Source: Chryseobacterium indicum (lineage in GTDB: Bacteria > Bacteroidota > Bacteroidia > Flavobacteriales > Weeksellaceae). Taken from it: 64,000 bases of DNA. The stretch covers positions 1,240,001 to 1,304,000 of the forward strand of contig NZ_JACSGT010000001.1 of the NCBI RefSeq assembly GCF_021504595.1, read 5' to 3'. A program made the position numbers and the translations under genes. This document shows, in pieces, positions 8,001 to 15,317 of the stretch (its first letter is position 1; each line of letters begins with the position of its first letter). The notes under the pieces were generated by a model. That model was not told where the DNA came from. It searched no databases and saw only the letters and a program-made list of their open reading frames with translations.

Positions 8001-8062
8001 TTCCCTTTGCAAAACAGTGCAAAGCAAAGAAACCCCTTAAATAGGAGGTTTCGAAAAGGGAA
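8001..8062. repeat. Nested inverted repeats beside the integrase (candidate att region)
   Basis: Outer arms TTCCCTTT (8001-8008) and AAAGGGAA (8055-8062) enclose TTTGCA (8006-8011) with TGCAAA (8018-8023), and an imperfect pair GAAACCCC (8029-8036) with GGAGGTTTC (8044-8052). The segment lies 27 bp upstream of the integrase start codon. Such nested repeats are typical of recombinase or excisionase binding at attachment sites, but could also be a promoter control region. Nothing else recognisable is seen in the gap up to 8300. Confidence 0.5.
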
Positions 8063-8300
8063 GCAACCTGATACAAAAGTACAACAAGCAGTTCAACAAA
8101 CTCTTAATTTGTATGCTTTCGGATTCGTTAGTTTTCTTATCTTAAAATTGTAAAATCCACTGAAACAAGCACTTTGAAGCAATCAAATGAAATGTAGAAA
8201 AATAGTAATATCTTTGACAAAGTTCCCAACATCCCTTTTTTAAATTACTCAATCAACCTAAAGTTTGTAAAATCTTAAAATTCAAAACCCACTTATTATT

Positions 8301-10154
8301 ATGAAAGCAAAACTATTTTCAATGGCAGTCGTAATGAGCTGTTTTCTCGGAGCTCAGACGAAGAAAGTTCTTTTCATCGGGATCGACGGTTGTCGGGCGG
8401 ATGTTATGATGTCTTCCGGTACGCCGAACATTCATGCACTGGCAGATCAGTCAGTTTATTCTTTAGACGGTCTCTGTGCTGCAACTACCTGGAGCGGAAA
8501 TGGCTGGAGCACTATGCTTACAGGAGTTTGGCATACGAAACACAATGTGCAGGACAATAATTTTACCAGTCCGAATTATGCAAATTACCCTGACTTTTTA
8601 ACGAGAGCAGAAGCGTATAATCCCAATTTAAAAACCATTTCTCTGGCTCATTGGGCTCCGGTTAACAATACTATTGTTCAGAACGCGGATGTAAAGACTA
8701 ATTTCACAACAGATCTTGCAGTGAAAAATGAGGCTGTAAATGCACTGCAAAACGATAATCCGGATATTTTGTTTATTGATTTTGACGATGTGGATCACGC
8801 CGGACATTCTTATGGTTTTTCGTCTTCTGTGCCGCAGTATGTTTCTGCCATACAAACTATTGATACGTACATCGGAGAAATTGTAAACGCCATGAAAAGC
8901 CGATCAACGTACAGTAATGAAGACTGGCTGGTTGTTTTAACCACGGATCACGGTGCGGTAGATAACGGTCATGGAGGCGGAAATCTTTCGGAAAGGAATA
9001 TTTTTACCATCTATTCTAATCCTAATTTTACTCCTCAGCAAATCAGCAGAACCATTTCAGAATCTCCTAAAACGTTCAATCAGCTCAATCTTCCTGCAGG
9101 AACGTATGCAAAACCTGCGAATCAGGCTCCATTTAATTTCGGAGCAACTCAGGATTTTACAGTTGAATTCTGGGTGAAACCGAACGTAGCCTACACGAGC
9201 GATCCTGTAATGATGAGTAATAAAAACTGGGCAAACGGAAAAAACAAAGGCTTTGTGATCTCAGGATATTCCGGACAGACTTTTAAAATGAATATCGGCG
9301 ACGGAATCAACAGGATTGATCTTGTGGGCGGAAAAATGGAACTCAATACATGGAAGCATATTGCCGTAAGTTTCGACAGAGACGGACTTGTAACAATGTA
9401 TGAAGATGGCGTTCCCGTTACTTTTGCAAAAATGAATACCATTGGAAATATTGATTCGGGACTTCCGTTTACGATCAATCAGGATGGGACGAACACCTAC
9501 AGTCCAACGCTTGCAGCTTCCTACAGAGACATCAGAGTCTGGAAATCTGCGCTTCCGAATGAGGTCATCGTGAATTGGGCAAATCAGGATATTACGGCTT
9601 CGCATCCATATTATTCTCAATTGGTTACCAACTGGAAATGTGATGAGGTTTCGGGAAATACACTGGCAGACTCTGGTCCGAATGCAAACACCGTTACGAT
9701 TACCGGATCTCCTGCCAGAAATCTGAACACGGTTGCTAATTTTAAAATTTATAATTATTTATCAACAACCCGGGAAACGGATCATTTGCCGACTGTATTG
9801 AACTGGTTGTGTATTCCCGTTCAGCCATCTTGGGGAATTGATGGAATCAACAGAATTCCGCTATGCGCCAACGGAATTTTATCTGCTTCAGAAACAGAGA
9901 TTACAGCAAGTGATTTTATGATTTATCCCAATCCTTCGAATCAGGAGGTAAATATACAATTCAAATCAAAGGAAAAAGTAATGAAGCTGGAAATTATGGA
10001 TGCAAAAGGATCATTGATTTTATCAAAAAATGTGAATTCCTACAACGATGATTACCATGAAAAACCAGATATTAATCATTTTCCGAGCGGAATTTATTAC
10101 ATAAAAATAACAGGGAAAGGAAAGTCACTTACGAAAACATTGATAAAGCAATAG
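8301..10154 (+). CDS. Secreted alkaline-phosphatase-superfamily phosphodiesterase with LamG domain, T9SS
   Basis: A 617-aa protein with a signal peptide (residues 1-19). The catalytic domain of the type I phosphodiesterase / nucleotide pyrophosphatase group spans about 20-250. Metal-ligand motifs are visible: GIDGCRAD (D29), FIDFDDVDHAGHSYG (D162 or D165 and H166, H169), TTDHGAVDNGHGG (D216, H217, H224); the nucleophile is probably T62 or T63 in ATTWSGNGW. A LamG/concanavalin-like domain (about 258-430) and a T9SS type A sorting domain (about 540-617, starting MIYPNPSNQEV) follow, so it is exported through the outer membrane. Substrate is unknown. It is the first chromosomal gene next to the mobile element. 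Confidence 0.88.
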   Translation: MKAKLFSMAVVMSCFLGAQTKKVLFIGIDGCRADVMMSSGTPNIHALADQSVYSLDGLCAATTWSGNGWSTMLTGVWHTKHNVQDNNFTSPNYANYPDFLTRAEAYNPNLKTISLAHWAPVNNTIVQNADVKTNFTTDLAVKNEAVNALQNDNPDILFIDFDDVDHAGHSYGFSSSVPQYVSAIQTIDTYIGEIVNAMKSRSTYSNEDWLVVLTTDHGAVDNGHGGGNLSERNIFTIYSNPNFTPQQISRTISESPKTFNQLNLPAGTYAKPANQAPFNFGATQDFTVEFWVKPNVAYTSDPVMMSNKNWANGKNKGFVISGYSGQTFKMNIGDGINRIDLVGGKMELNTWKHIAVSFDRDGLVTMYEDGVPVTFAKMNTIGNIDSGLPFTINQDGTNTYSPTLAASYRDIRVWKSALPNEVIVNWANQDITASHPYYSQLVTNWKCDEVSGNTLADSGPNANTVTITGSPARNLNTVANFKIYNYLSTTRETDHLPTVLNWLCIPVQPSWGIDGINRIPLCANGILSASETEITASDFMIYPNPSNQEVNIQFKSKEKVMKLEIMDAKGSLILSKNVNSYNDDYHEKPDINHFPSGIYYIKITGKGKSLTKTLIKQ

Positions 10155-10174
10155 AACAGAGATAATTTTTTTAG

Positions 10175-10212
10175 AGAAGGCTTCCGTTTTTATACCGGAA
10201 GTTTTCTTTTTA
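10175..10212 (+). terminator. Terminator of the phosphodiesterase gene
   Basis: CTTCCG (10181-10186) pairs with CGGAAG (10196-10201), followed by a T-rich run. Confidence 0.65.
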
Positions 10213-10331
10213 TATGAAAACTTCAGCTTTATATTTTAGAATAACTATAAATTGCTGGATTAAAATGATGTAATTCAGTGGTTTGCGGATGTATGTAAAT
10301 GTTTTGGTTAAAAATAAAAACTTCTCGGAAC

Positions 10332-10339
10332 TATTTTTG
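10332..10339 (+). promoter_or_regulatory. -7 box of the ferritin gene
   Basis: TATTTTTG matches the Bacteroidota -7 consensus TAnnTTTG, 35 bp before the ATG. A TTG at 10304-10306 is 25 bp upstream, slightly farther than usual for a -33 element. Confidence 0.55.
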
Positions 10340-10374
10340 TATCCATAGATTCATAATCACAAAAAATATCTATT

Positions 10375-10926
10375 ATGAATACCAAAAGACTTTCCGATTC
10401 CATTGAAAAAGCATTAAGCGACCAGATGAACAAAGAAATTCACGCTTCACACACCTTTTTATCATACGGAATCTGGGCAGACGATAAAGGATATCAGGGA
10501 ATTGCCAATTTCCTGTACAGACACGCTCAGGAAGAAAGAAATCACTCCATTAAATTCATGGAATATGTATTAAACAGAGGCGGAAAGCCAAAGGTAGATG
10601 CAATTCCTGCTCCTCCGGCAGATCCGGAATCGCTAACCGATTGTTTTGAAGGAGTTTTCAAACATGAAGTGGACAATACGACTGCCATTTATAAAATTGT
10701 AGATATGGCTCTTGAAGAAAAGGACTGGGCAACGTGGAACTTTATGCAGTGGTTTGTGCAGGAGCAGATTGAAGAGGAAACACTGGCTCAGAATTTAATT
10801 GATAAATTAAAAATTGCAGGTGGAGACAGAGCTACGGATGAATCTTTATTTACCTTAGATAAAACTTTACAGGAAACTCCGGGAGACGTTCCATTGGCGC
10901 AGGAAGCGACAGGAGATAATCCTTAA
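10375..10926 (+). CDS. Ferritin
   Basis: A 183-aa four-helix-bundle ferritin. Ferroxidase-centre ligands visible include E21 (NKEIHASH), E54 and H57 (AQEERNHSIKF), with further glutamates in the third and fourth helices (FKHEVDNT and EQIEEETLAQ). It stores iron as a ferric mineral in a 24-subunit cytoplasmic shell and lowers iron-driven oxidative damage. Length is normal for prokaryotic ferritins plus a roughly 15-residue C-terminal extension. It is a single-gene transcript, bounded by its own -7 box and terminator. No haem-binding methionine typical of bacterioferritin is evident. Confidence 0.92.
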   Translation: MNTKRLSDSIEKALSDQMNKEIHASHTFLSYGIWADDKGYQGIANFLYRHAQEERNHSIKFMEYVLNRGGKPKVDAIPAPPADPESLTDCFEGVFKHEVDNTTAIYKIVDMALEEKDWATWNFMQWFVQEQIEEETLAQNLIDKLKIAGGDRATDESLFTLDKTLQETPGDVPLAQEATGDNP

Positions 10927-10952
10927 TAATCTTTTTTGAAATTAAATTATTG

Positions 10953-10980
10953 AAATCCGTTATATTGGTGACGGATTTTT
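10953..10980 (+). terminator. Terminator of the ferritin gene
   Basis: AAATCCGT (10953-10960) and ACGGATTT (10971-10978) form an 8-bp stem ending in a T run. Confidence 0.8.
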
Positions 10981-11074
10981 AGTATAGTTTTATTTCTATA
11001 GTAAATTTTTAACTTAATAATTCATTATGTAGAGAATATTATTATATTTGTCTGAATTACAAATAAAAATTACT

Positions 11075-11275
11075 ATGAAAAAATTGAAAAAAATTTCAAG
11101 AGAGCAGTTGAAGCAGGTAAAAGGAGCAGGACCCAATGTTCCGGCTTGTCCTGTAGGACATTTATGGAGATGTGAAGCCGTTGGTGTTTGCGATGAGGTG
11201 TTCGATCAGTGGGATTGTCTTTGCGGATGCTATCCTGTAGATCCTATTCATCCAACTCTTCCTTTTCCAAGATAA
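11075..11275 (+). CDS. Double-glycine-type leader peptide (bacteriocin-like, 66 aa)
   Basis: Start taken at ATG 11075 (MKKLKKISREQLKQVKGAG); a TTG nine codons upstream is less likely. The first 19 residues have the charged amphipathic leader with a Gly-Ala-Gly end seen in short 'bacteriocin-like' peptides of Chryseobacterium. The mature part (about 47 aa) has six cysteines and a proline-rich tail (YPVDPIHPTLPFPR). Two further peptides of related type lie at 12702-13081, on the other side of ychF. No processing peptidase or dedicated exporter is adjacent, so activity as a bacteriocin is not shown. Confidence 0.75.
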   Translation: MKKLKKISREQLKQVKGAGPNVPACPVGHLWRCEAVGVCDEVFDQWDCLCGCYPVDPIHPTLPFPR

Positions 11276-11299
11276 TTGAAACATCTCTTTAACAAAATG

Positions 11300-11334
11300 T
11301 CCCCGAAGCTTAATGTTTCGGGGATAATTTATTT
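11300..11334 (+). terminator. Hairpin after the leader-peptide gene
   Basis: TCCCCGAA (11300-11307) pairs with TTCGGGGA (11317-11324). The T run that follows is weak (ATAATTTATTT). Confidence 0.6.
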
Positions 11335-11399
11335 CCGGAAAGGAAAATAGCTTGTAATTTAAAAATAGACAGGGTGGAGGAATTATGCTTTTAAATCAC

Positions 11400-11407
11400 T
11401 ATCTTTG
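11400..11407 (+). promoter_or_regulatory. -7 box upstream of ychF
   Basis: TATCTTTG fits TAnnTTTG. The 5' untranslated region would be long, about 115 nt. No clear -33 TTG is seen. Confidence 0.5.
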
Positions 11408-11525
11408 CACGCTGAAAGTTCAGATCGGGAATAACCTCCAGTTTGAATATTAATCTTAACCTTAGAATTTTACAATATGAAACCGAAAGGTTACATAGCA
11501 TTATAAATAAAATAAAAATTTCGTT

Positions 11526-12617
11526 ATGAAATGTGGAATCGTAGGCTTACCGAATGTAGGTAAATCAACTCTTTTTAACTGTCTGAGCAACGCAAAAGCA
11601 CAGTCGGCAAACTATCCTTTCTGTACCATCGAACCGAATTTGGGAACTGTTTCAGTACCGGATCACCGATTGTTTGAGCTGGAAAAAATAGTAAAACCTG
11701 AGAGAGTTTTACCTGCAGTTGTAGAGATTGTAGACATCGCAGGACTTGTAAAAGGCGCAAGTAAAGGAGAAGGTTTAGGAAACCAGTTCCTTGCCAATAT
11801 CCGCGAATGTGAGGCAATTATCCATGTTTTAAGATGTTTTGATAACGGTAATATTGTTCACGTAGAAGGTTCGGTAGATCCGTTAAGAGATAAAGAAATC
11901 ATTGATATAGAACTTCAGCTGAAAGATCTGGAAACGGTAGGAAAAGCAGTTGAAAAGGCAAAAAAGTTCATTAAATCCGGTAAAAAAGAAGATGTTTTGG
12001 CTTATGAAACACTTCAGAATCTTCAGAAATTTTTAGAAGACGGTAAAAATGCGAGAGAATTTGCAACAGATGATCTTACGAAATCAATTATCGGAGATGT
12101 TCAATTATTAACCAATAAGCCGGTTCTTTACGTTTGCAACGTGGATGAAAATTCAATCAAGCACGGAAACGAATGGATTGGAAAAATTGAAGAAATGGCT
12201 AAAAATGAAGGCGCAGAAGTCGTTGTTTTAGCCGCTCAGATTGAAGCAGACATCAATGAACTGGAAACGTATGAAGAAAGAGAAATTTTCCTTGAAGAAC
12301 TTGGTCTTACTGAACCGGGAGTAAACCGACTGATCAGAAAAGCCTATGATTTATTAAAACTTCAGACTTATTTTACAGCAGGAGTAAAAGAGGTAAGAGC
12401 ATGGACAATCGGCAAAGGATGGACTGCTCCGCAGGCTGCAGGGGTAATTCATACCGACTTTGAAAAAGGATTCATCCGTGCAGAAGTAATTAAGTATGAT
12501 GATTACGTCAACTACGGTTCTGAAGTAAAAGTAAAAGAAGCCGGAAAACTTTCTGTAGAAGGTAAGGAATACATCGTAAAAGACGGTGATATCATGCATT
12601 TCAGATTCAACGTATAA
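11526..12617 (+). CDS. ychF: Ribosome-associated ATPase YchF (Obg family)
   Basis: A 363-aa P-loop protein with G1 motif GLPNVGKST (residues 7-15), switch region DIAGLVKGASKGEGLGNQFL, a helical coiled insert (about 125-200) and a C-terminal TGS-like domain (IGKGWTAPQAAGVIHTDFEKGFIRAEVI). The NKPVLYVCNVDE segment stands where canonical GTPases have NKxD, which matches the family's preference for ATP. YchF binds ribosomes and affects stress responses in other bacteria. Length and domains are complete. Monocistronic, with its own terminator. Confidence 0.96.
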   Translation: MKCGIVGLPNVGKSTLFNCLSNAKAQSANYPFCTIEPNLGTVSVPDHRLFELEKIVKPERVLPAVVEIVDIAGLVKGASKGEGLGNQFLANIRECEAIIHVLRCFDNGNIVHVEGSVDPLRDKEIIDIELQLKDLETVGKAVEKAKKFIKSGKKEDVLAYETLQNLQKFLEDGKNAREFATDDLTKSIIGDVQLLTNKPVLYVCNVDENSIKHGNEWIGKIEEMAKNEGAEVVVLAAQIEADINELETYEEREIFLEELGLTEPGVNRLIRKAYDLLKLQTYFTAGVKEVRAWTIGKGWTAPQAAGVIHTDFEKGFIRAEVIKYDDYVNYGSEVKVKEAGKLSVEGKEYIVKDGDIMHFRFNV

Positions 12618-12648
12618 GAATAAAGTATTAAAGTTAGTTATAAAGAAA

Positions 12649-12679
12649 GACGCTCCGGAGCATTGCTTCGAAGCGTTTT
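12649..12679 (+). terminator. Terminator of ychF
   Basis: ACGCTCCGGAGC and GCTTCGAAGCGT form a 12-position stem with one mismatch and one G-T pair, ending in TTTTT. It sits in the convergent space before the minus-strand leader peptides. Confidence 0.75.
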
Positions 12680-12701
12680 TATTTAATTGTTATTTCTTCT
12701 T

Positions 12702-12863
12702 CTAAGGTTCCAGTATAAAACGGCACTGGCTTTCCGCGCATTGTCTTCCATAGCTTCTGCAAAGCCCCGTTTGTGGATCAATACATTGCATTAATCCTCC
12801 TGTGATGGATCTAAGCTCTTTTTTATTGAGCTTTTTCCCATTTGTTAAATTCTGATTTTTCAT
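12702..12863 (-). CDS. Double-glycine leader peptide, second of tandem pair (53 aa)
   Basis: Start at ATG 12863 (MKNQNLTNGKKLNKKELRSI), because the first 20 residues are nearly identical to those of the neighbouring 59-aa peptide; a longer upstream in-frame start is not shared. The leader ends in TGG. The mature part, about 30 residues, has four cysteines (LMQCIDPQTGLCRSYGRQCA segment). It is 38 bp downstream of its paralogue on the same strand, so they are probably co-transcribed. Likely a secreted small peptide; function unknown. Confidence 0.75.
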   Translation of the reverse strand: MKNQNLTNGKKLNKKELRSITGGLMQCIDPQTGLCRSYGRQCAESQCRFILEP

Positions 12864-12901
12864 AATAAAAGTATTTGATTTAGTTAAAACTTGTAAAATT
12901 A

Positions 12902-13081
12902 CTAAGGTCTGCACTGTATCTGACCACAGACTTTAGAAATTGTTATGCAGCCGTATTCATTTAAAACAGGACAAGGAGGATCGATTGTTGGACAAATTAC
13001 ACAATTTAGCAATCCCCCTGTAATAGAACGCAGTTGCTTTTTGTTTAATTTTCTTCCGTTACTTAAATTTTGATTTTTCAT
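12902..13081 (-). CDS. Double-glycine leader peptide, first of tandem pair (59 aa)
   Basis: A short gene with ATG at 13081 and TAG at 12902-12904. The protein begins MKNQNLSNGRKLNKKQLRSI and continues TGG, matching its neighbour at 17 of the first 20 residues. After the TGG the sequence diverges fully, giving a mature peptide of about 36 aa with six cysteines (NCVICPTIDPPCP, GC, VC, QC). A conserved leader with a variable Cys-rich core is the pattern of an exported peptide family. No maturation enzyme is nearby. Confidence 0.75.
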   Translation of the reverse strand: MKNQNLSNGRKLNKKQLRSITGGLLNCVICPTIDPPCPVLNEYGCITISKVCGQIQCRP

Positions 13082-13167
13082 ATTGAATATTTTTAATTTG
13101 ACATCACTAATATATAAAATAATTCAATATAAATCACTTTTGTTTGATAAATTTATAAAATTATTGT

Positions 13168-13200
13168 TTGGGATTTCGGAAATAATATTCCGTACATTTG
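13168..13200 (+). promoter_or_regulatory. Promoter of the AraC-family gene with internal dyad
   Basis: TACATTTG (13193-13200) is a -7 match, and TTG at 13168-13170 lies 22 bp upstream as a possible -33. Between them is the inverted repeat CGGAA-N6-TTCCG (13177-13192), a candidate operator, perhaps for the regulator it precedes. Confidence 0.55.
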
Positions 13201-13219
13201 AATTTTACAAATTTCAGTT

Positions 13220-14167
13220 ATGGAAAAGATGCAGCATACTTCCTACACTTCGCTGGATGACTTTTACAGAGAAATGACCGCAAAACTCGGAACGGATATC
13301 GAGACTATATTTCCGAAAGGGCTTCATAAGGAAATCGGTCATTTTAATGTGTTTGATATTGCCCAAACTCTGGAAAGAGCAAAAACAACTTCTGAAATGC
13401 CTTACAACAGAAGAAAATATTACAAGATAAGCTTAATAAGAGGCAGAAACAGAGCGGAATATGCAGATAAAATTGTTCAGATAAAAGGGAATGCGCTTTT
13501 ATTTGCGACTCCTAAAGTTCCGTATCATTGGATTCCGGAAGATCCTTTTCAGTCGGGGAGTTTCTGCGTTTTTACGGAAGATTTTTTTATTAAGGATAAA
13601 TCGCACAATACTCTTGAAGATTTGCCGATCTTTCAGCCGGGAAATGTACCTCTTTTTGAGATTGAGGATGATCTGGCAGATGAAATTGAACAACTGTACG
13701 ATAAGATGAAAAAAGAAATTAATTCTGATTATATCTTTAAGTATGACCTTATCAGGAATTATGTTCTGGAGCTTATTCATTACGGACAGAAGCTGCAGCC
13801 GGCTTCAAAATTATCGACGTCAAATGATGCTTCACTGCGTGTTGTTTCGCTGTTTATAGAACTGTTGGAAAGGCAGTTTCCCATAGAATCGTCGGATCAG
13901 AGACTGCAGCTGAAAACGGCAAAAGATTATGCAGACCGATTGGCGGTTCATGTAAATTATTTAAATAAAAAACTGAAAGAAAGTACGGGGAAAACCACTA
14001 CGGAAATTATTGCAGAAAGGGTTATTCAGGAAGCAAAAATTCTTCTGAAACAGACCAAGTGGAATGTTTCTGAGATTTCCTACGCTCTCGGATTTGAGGA
14101 AATTGCACACTTTTCTAACTTTTTCAAAAAGAAAACATCTCTCGCTCCTTTGGAATTCCGGTCATGA
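13220..14167 (+). CDS. AraC-family transcriptional regulator
   Basis: A 315-aa protein with an N-terminal cupin-like sensing part (residues about 20-200) and a C-terminal double helix-turn-helix of the AraC type: AVHVNYLNKKLKESTGKTTT as first HTH, then WNVSEISYALGFEEIAHFSNFFKKKTSLAPLEFR. The ligand is unknown. The SDR oxidoreductase gene starts 90 bp downstream on the same strand, and this AraC-SDR pairing is frequent, so the SDR gene is its likely target or operon partner. The promoter region carries an internal dyad that could be autoregulatory. Confidence 0.92.
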   Translation: MEKMQHTSYTSLDDFYREMTAKLGTDIETIFPKGLHKEIGHFNVFDIAQTLERAKTTSEMPYNRRKYYKISLIRGRNRAEYADKIVQIKGNALLFATPKVPYHWIPEDPFQSGSFCVFTEDFFIKDKSHNTLEDLPIFQPGNVPLFEIEDDLADEIEQLYDKMKKEINSDYIFKYDLIRNYVLELIHYGQKLQPASKLSTSNDASLRVVSLFIELLERQFPIESSDQRLQLKTAKDYADRLAVHVNYLNKKLKESTGKTTTEIIAERVIQEAKILLKQTKWNVSEISYALGFEEIAHFSNFFKKKTSLAPLEFRS

Positions 14168-14257
14168 TTTGAATTTTGCAAATTTAAGTTTGATTAAAGC
14201 AAACGCCTGAACCTTAAATTACCTGAACTTTGTCTCATTAAAATAAATCATTAAATA

Positions 14258-15022
14258 ATGGAAAAAAGAACAAAAATTGCTCTGATTACAGGTGGAAGCA
14301 GAGGATTAGGAAGAAATTCTGCTATTAAAATTGCCCAGAAAGGTCTTGATGTCATCTTAACTTACAGAACCAATAAGGAAGAAGCGGACAGGGTAGTAGA
14401 AGAAATTCAGTCTTTAGGACAGAAAGCAATTGTTTATCAACTGGATACAAAAGAGGTGAAAAGTTTTGATGCTTTTGTAAAAACGGTGGGAGATCACCTT
14501 GAAGAAAATACAGGAAGCCGAAACATCGATTATCTCATCAACAATGCAGGAACAGCTTTGTACTGCCCGATTCCGGAGGTTACCGAAGAGAAGTTGGACG
14601 ATATGGTGGATATTCATTTCAAGGGTGTATTTTTCCTGACTCAGAAGTTTTTGCCTTTTATGAATGAAAACGGAGGAATCATCAACGTTTCTTCAGGATT
14701 GGCAAGGTTTGCGTTACCCGGATCTTCCGTATATGGTTCTATGAAAGCAGCGATTGATATGCTTACGAAATATCAGGCAAAAGAGCTGGGCGCAAGAAAA
14801 ATTAAATCCAATGTTGTGGCTCCCGGTGCTATTGAAACAGATTTTGGCGGCGGAAGAACAAGGGATGATAAAAATATCAATGCTATGGTTGCCAATAATA
14901 CCGCTTTAGGAAGAGCAGGTGTTCCCGACGATATCGGCGGAATAGTGGCTTTCCTGTGTACCGAAGAGGCAAGATGGATCAACGGACAGAGAATTGAAGT
15001 TTCCGGAGGTATGTTTTTATAA
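14258..15022 (+). CDS. Short-chain dehydrogenase/reductase
   Basis: A 254-aa classical SDR. It has the TGGSRGLG cofactor loop (residues 11-18), the NNAG motif (about 96-99), an active-site serine in NVSSG, catalytic YGSMK, and a C-terminal NGQRIEVSGGMFL typical of the 3-oxoacyl-ACP reductase-like group. The basic residue in TYRTNKEEA after strand 2 suggests NADP(H). Substrate cannot be told from sequence. It follows the AraC regulator and has its own terminator, so the two genes form a likely unit. Confidence 0.92.
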   Translation: MEKRTKIALITGGSRGLGRNSAIKIAQKGLDVILTYRTNKEEADRVVEEIQSLGQKAIVYQLDTKEVKSFDAFVKTVGDHLEENTGSRNIDYLINNAGTALYCPIPEVTEEKLDDMVDIHFKGVFFLTQKFLPFMNENGGIINVSSGLARFALPGSSVYGSMKAAIDMLTKYQAKELGARKIKSNVVAPGAIETDFGGGRTRDDKNINAMVANNTALGRAGVPDDIGGIVAFLCTEEARWINGQRIEVSGGMFL

Positions 15023-15030
15023 TCTTAAAT

Positions 15031-15070
15031 AAAAACTGGTGACAGAAATTATCAATGTCACCAGTTTTTT
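15031..15070 (+). terminator. Terminator of the SDR gene
   Basis: AACTGGTGACA pairs perfectly with TGTCACCAGTT around an 11-nt loop, followed by T6. It is a strong intrinsic terminator, and the upstream A run would also allow use from the minus strand. Confidence 0.9.
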
Positions 15071-15170
15071 TATTTCAACTTTTTTACTGCAAAAGATGCA
15101 AAAAGATGGAAACACTTTAGTTTTTAAAGTTTACTACTTAAATGGAAAAAAGAGCACATAAGTTTTAAAA

Positions 15171-15185
15171 AAAATCAAAGATTTT
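15171..15185. repeat. Dispersed palindrome AAAATCAAAGATTTT, copy 1
   Basis: The 15-bp palindrome has arms AAAATC/GATTTT around AAA. The flanks carry CACATAAGTTTT and TTTGTGGTTAAAT phrases that recur near other copies in the window (34821, 35094, 49045, 61022). Confidence 0.6.
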
Positions 15186-15317
15186 TTCTCTTTGCAGACT
15201 TTTGAAATACTCTAAGTAAATCCAGTAAAGTCTTTTGCATCTTTTGTGGTTAAATTTAAAATTAGTTAAATTAGCTTTTTTTAAGTCTTCTTATTTGCTA
15301 AATCTGCGGCAAATAAA

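Larger units (their letters stand above)
1..8062. mobile_element. Right part of an integrated mobile element (left end outside window)
   Basis: A continuous minus-strand block of mobile-element genes (recombinase, excisionase-like HTH, DUF3853-like, replication initiator with iterons, TOPRIM primase-like protein, SSB, small accessory genes) ends next to ordinary chromosomal genes that begin at 8301. The combination of a tyrosine recombinase with a plasmid-like origin suggests an integrative element able to replicate after excision, or an integrated plasmid. No relaxase or coupling protein is seen, but the left end is cut off. The right boundary is placed at the inverted repeats beside the recombinase and is an estimate, because no attachment-site duplication can be tested here. 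Confidence 0.8.

Noticed and set aside
8628..9620. Several antisense and offset open frames inside the phosphodiesterase gene
   Set aside because: They are shadows of a well-supported 617-codon gene with recognised catalytic motifs and a sorting domain.
13083..13277. Plus-strand open frame of 64 codons before the AraC gene
   Set aside because: It covers the AraC promoter and start codon in another frame; no protein-like features.
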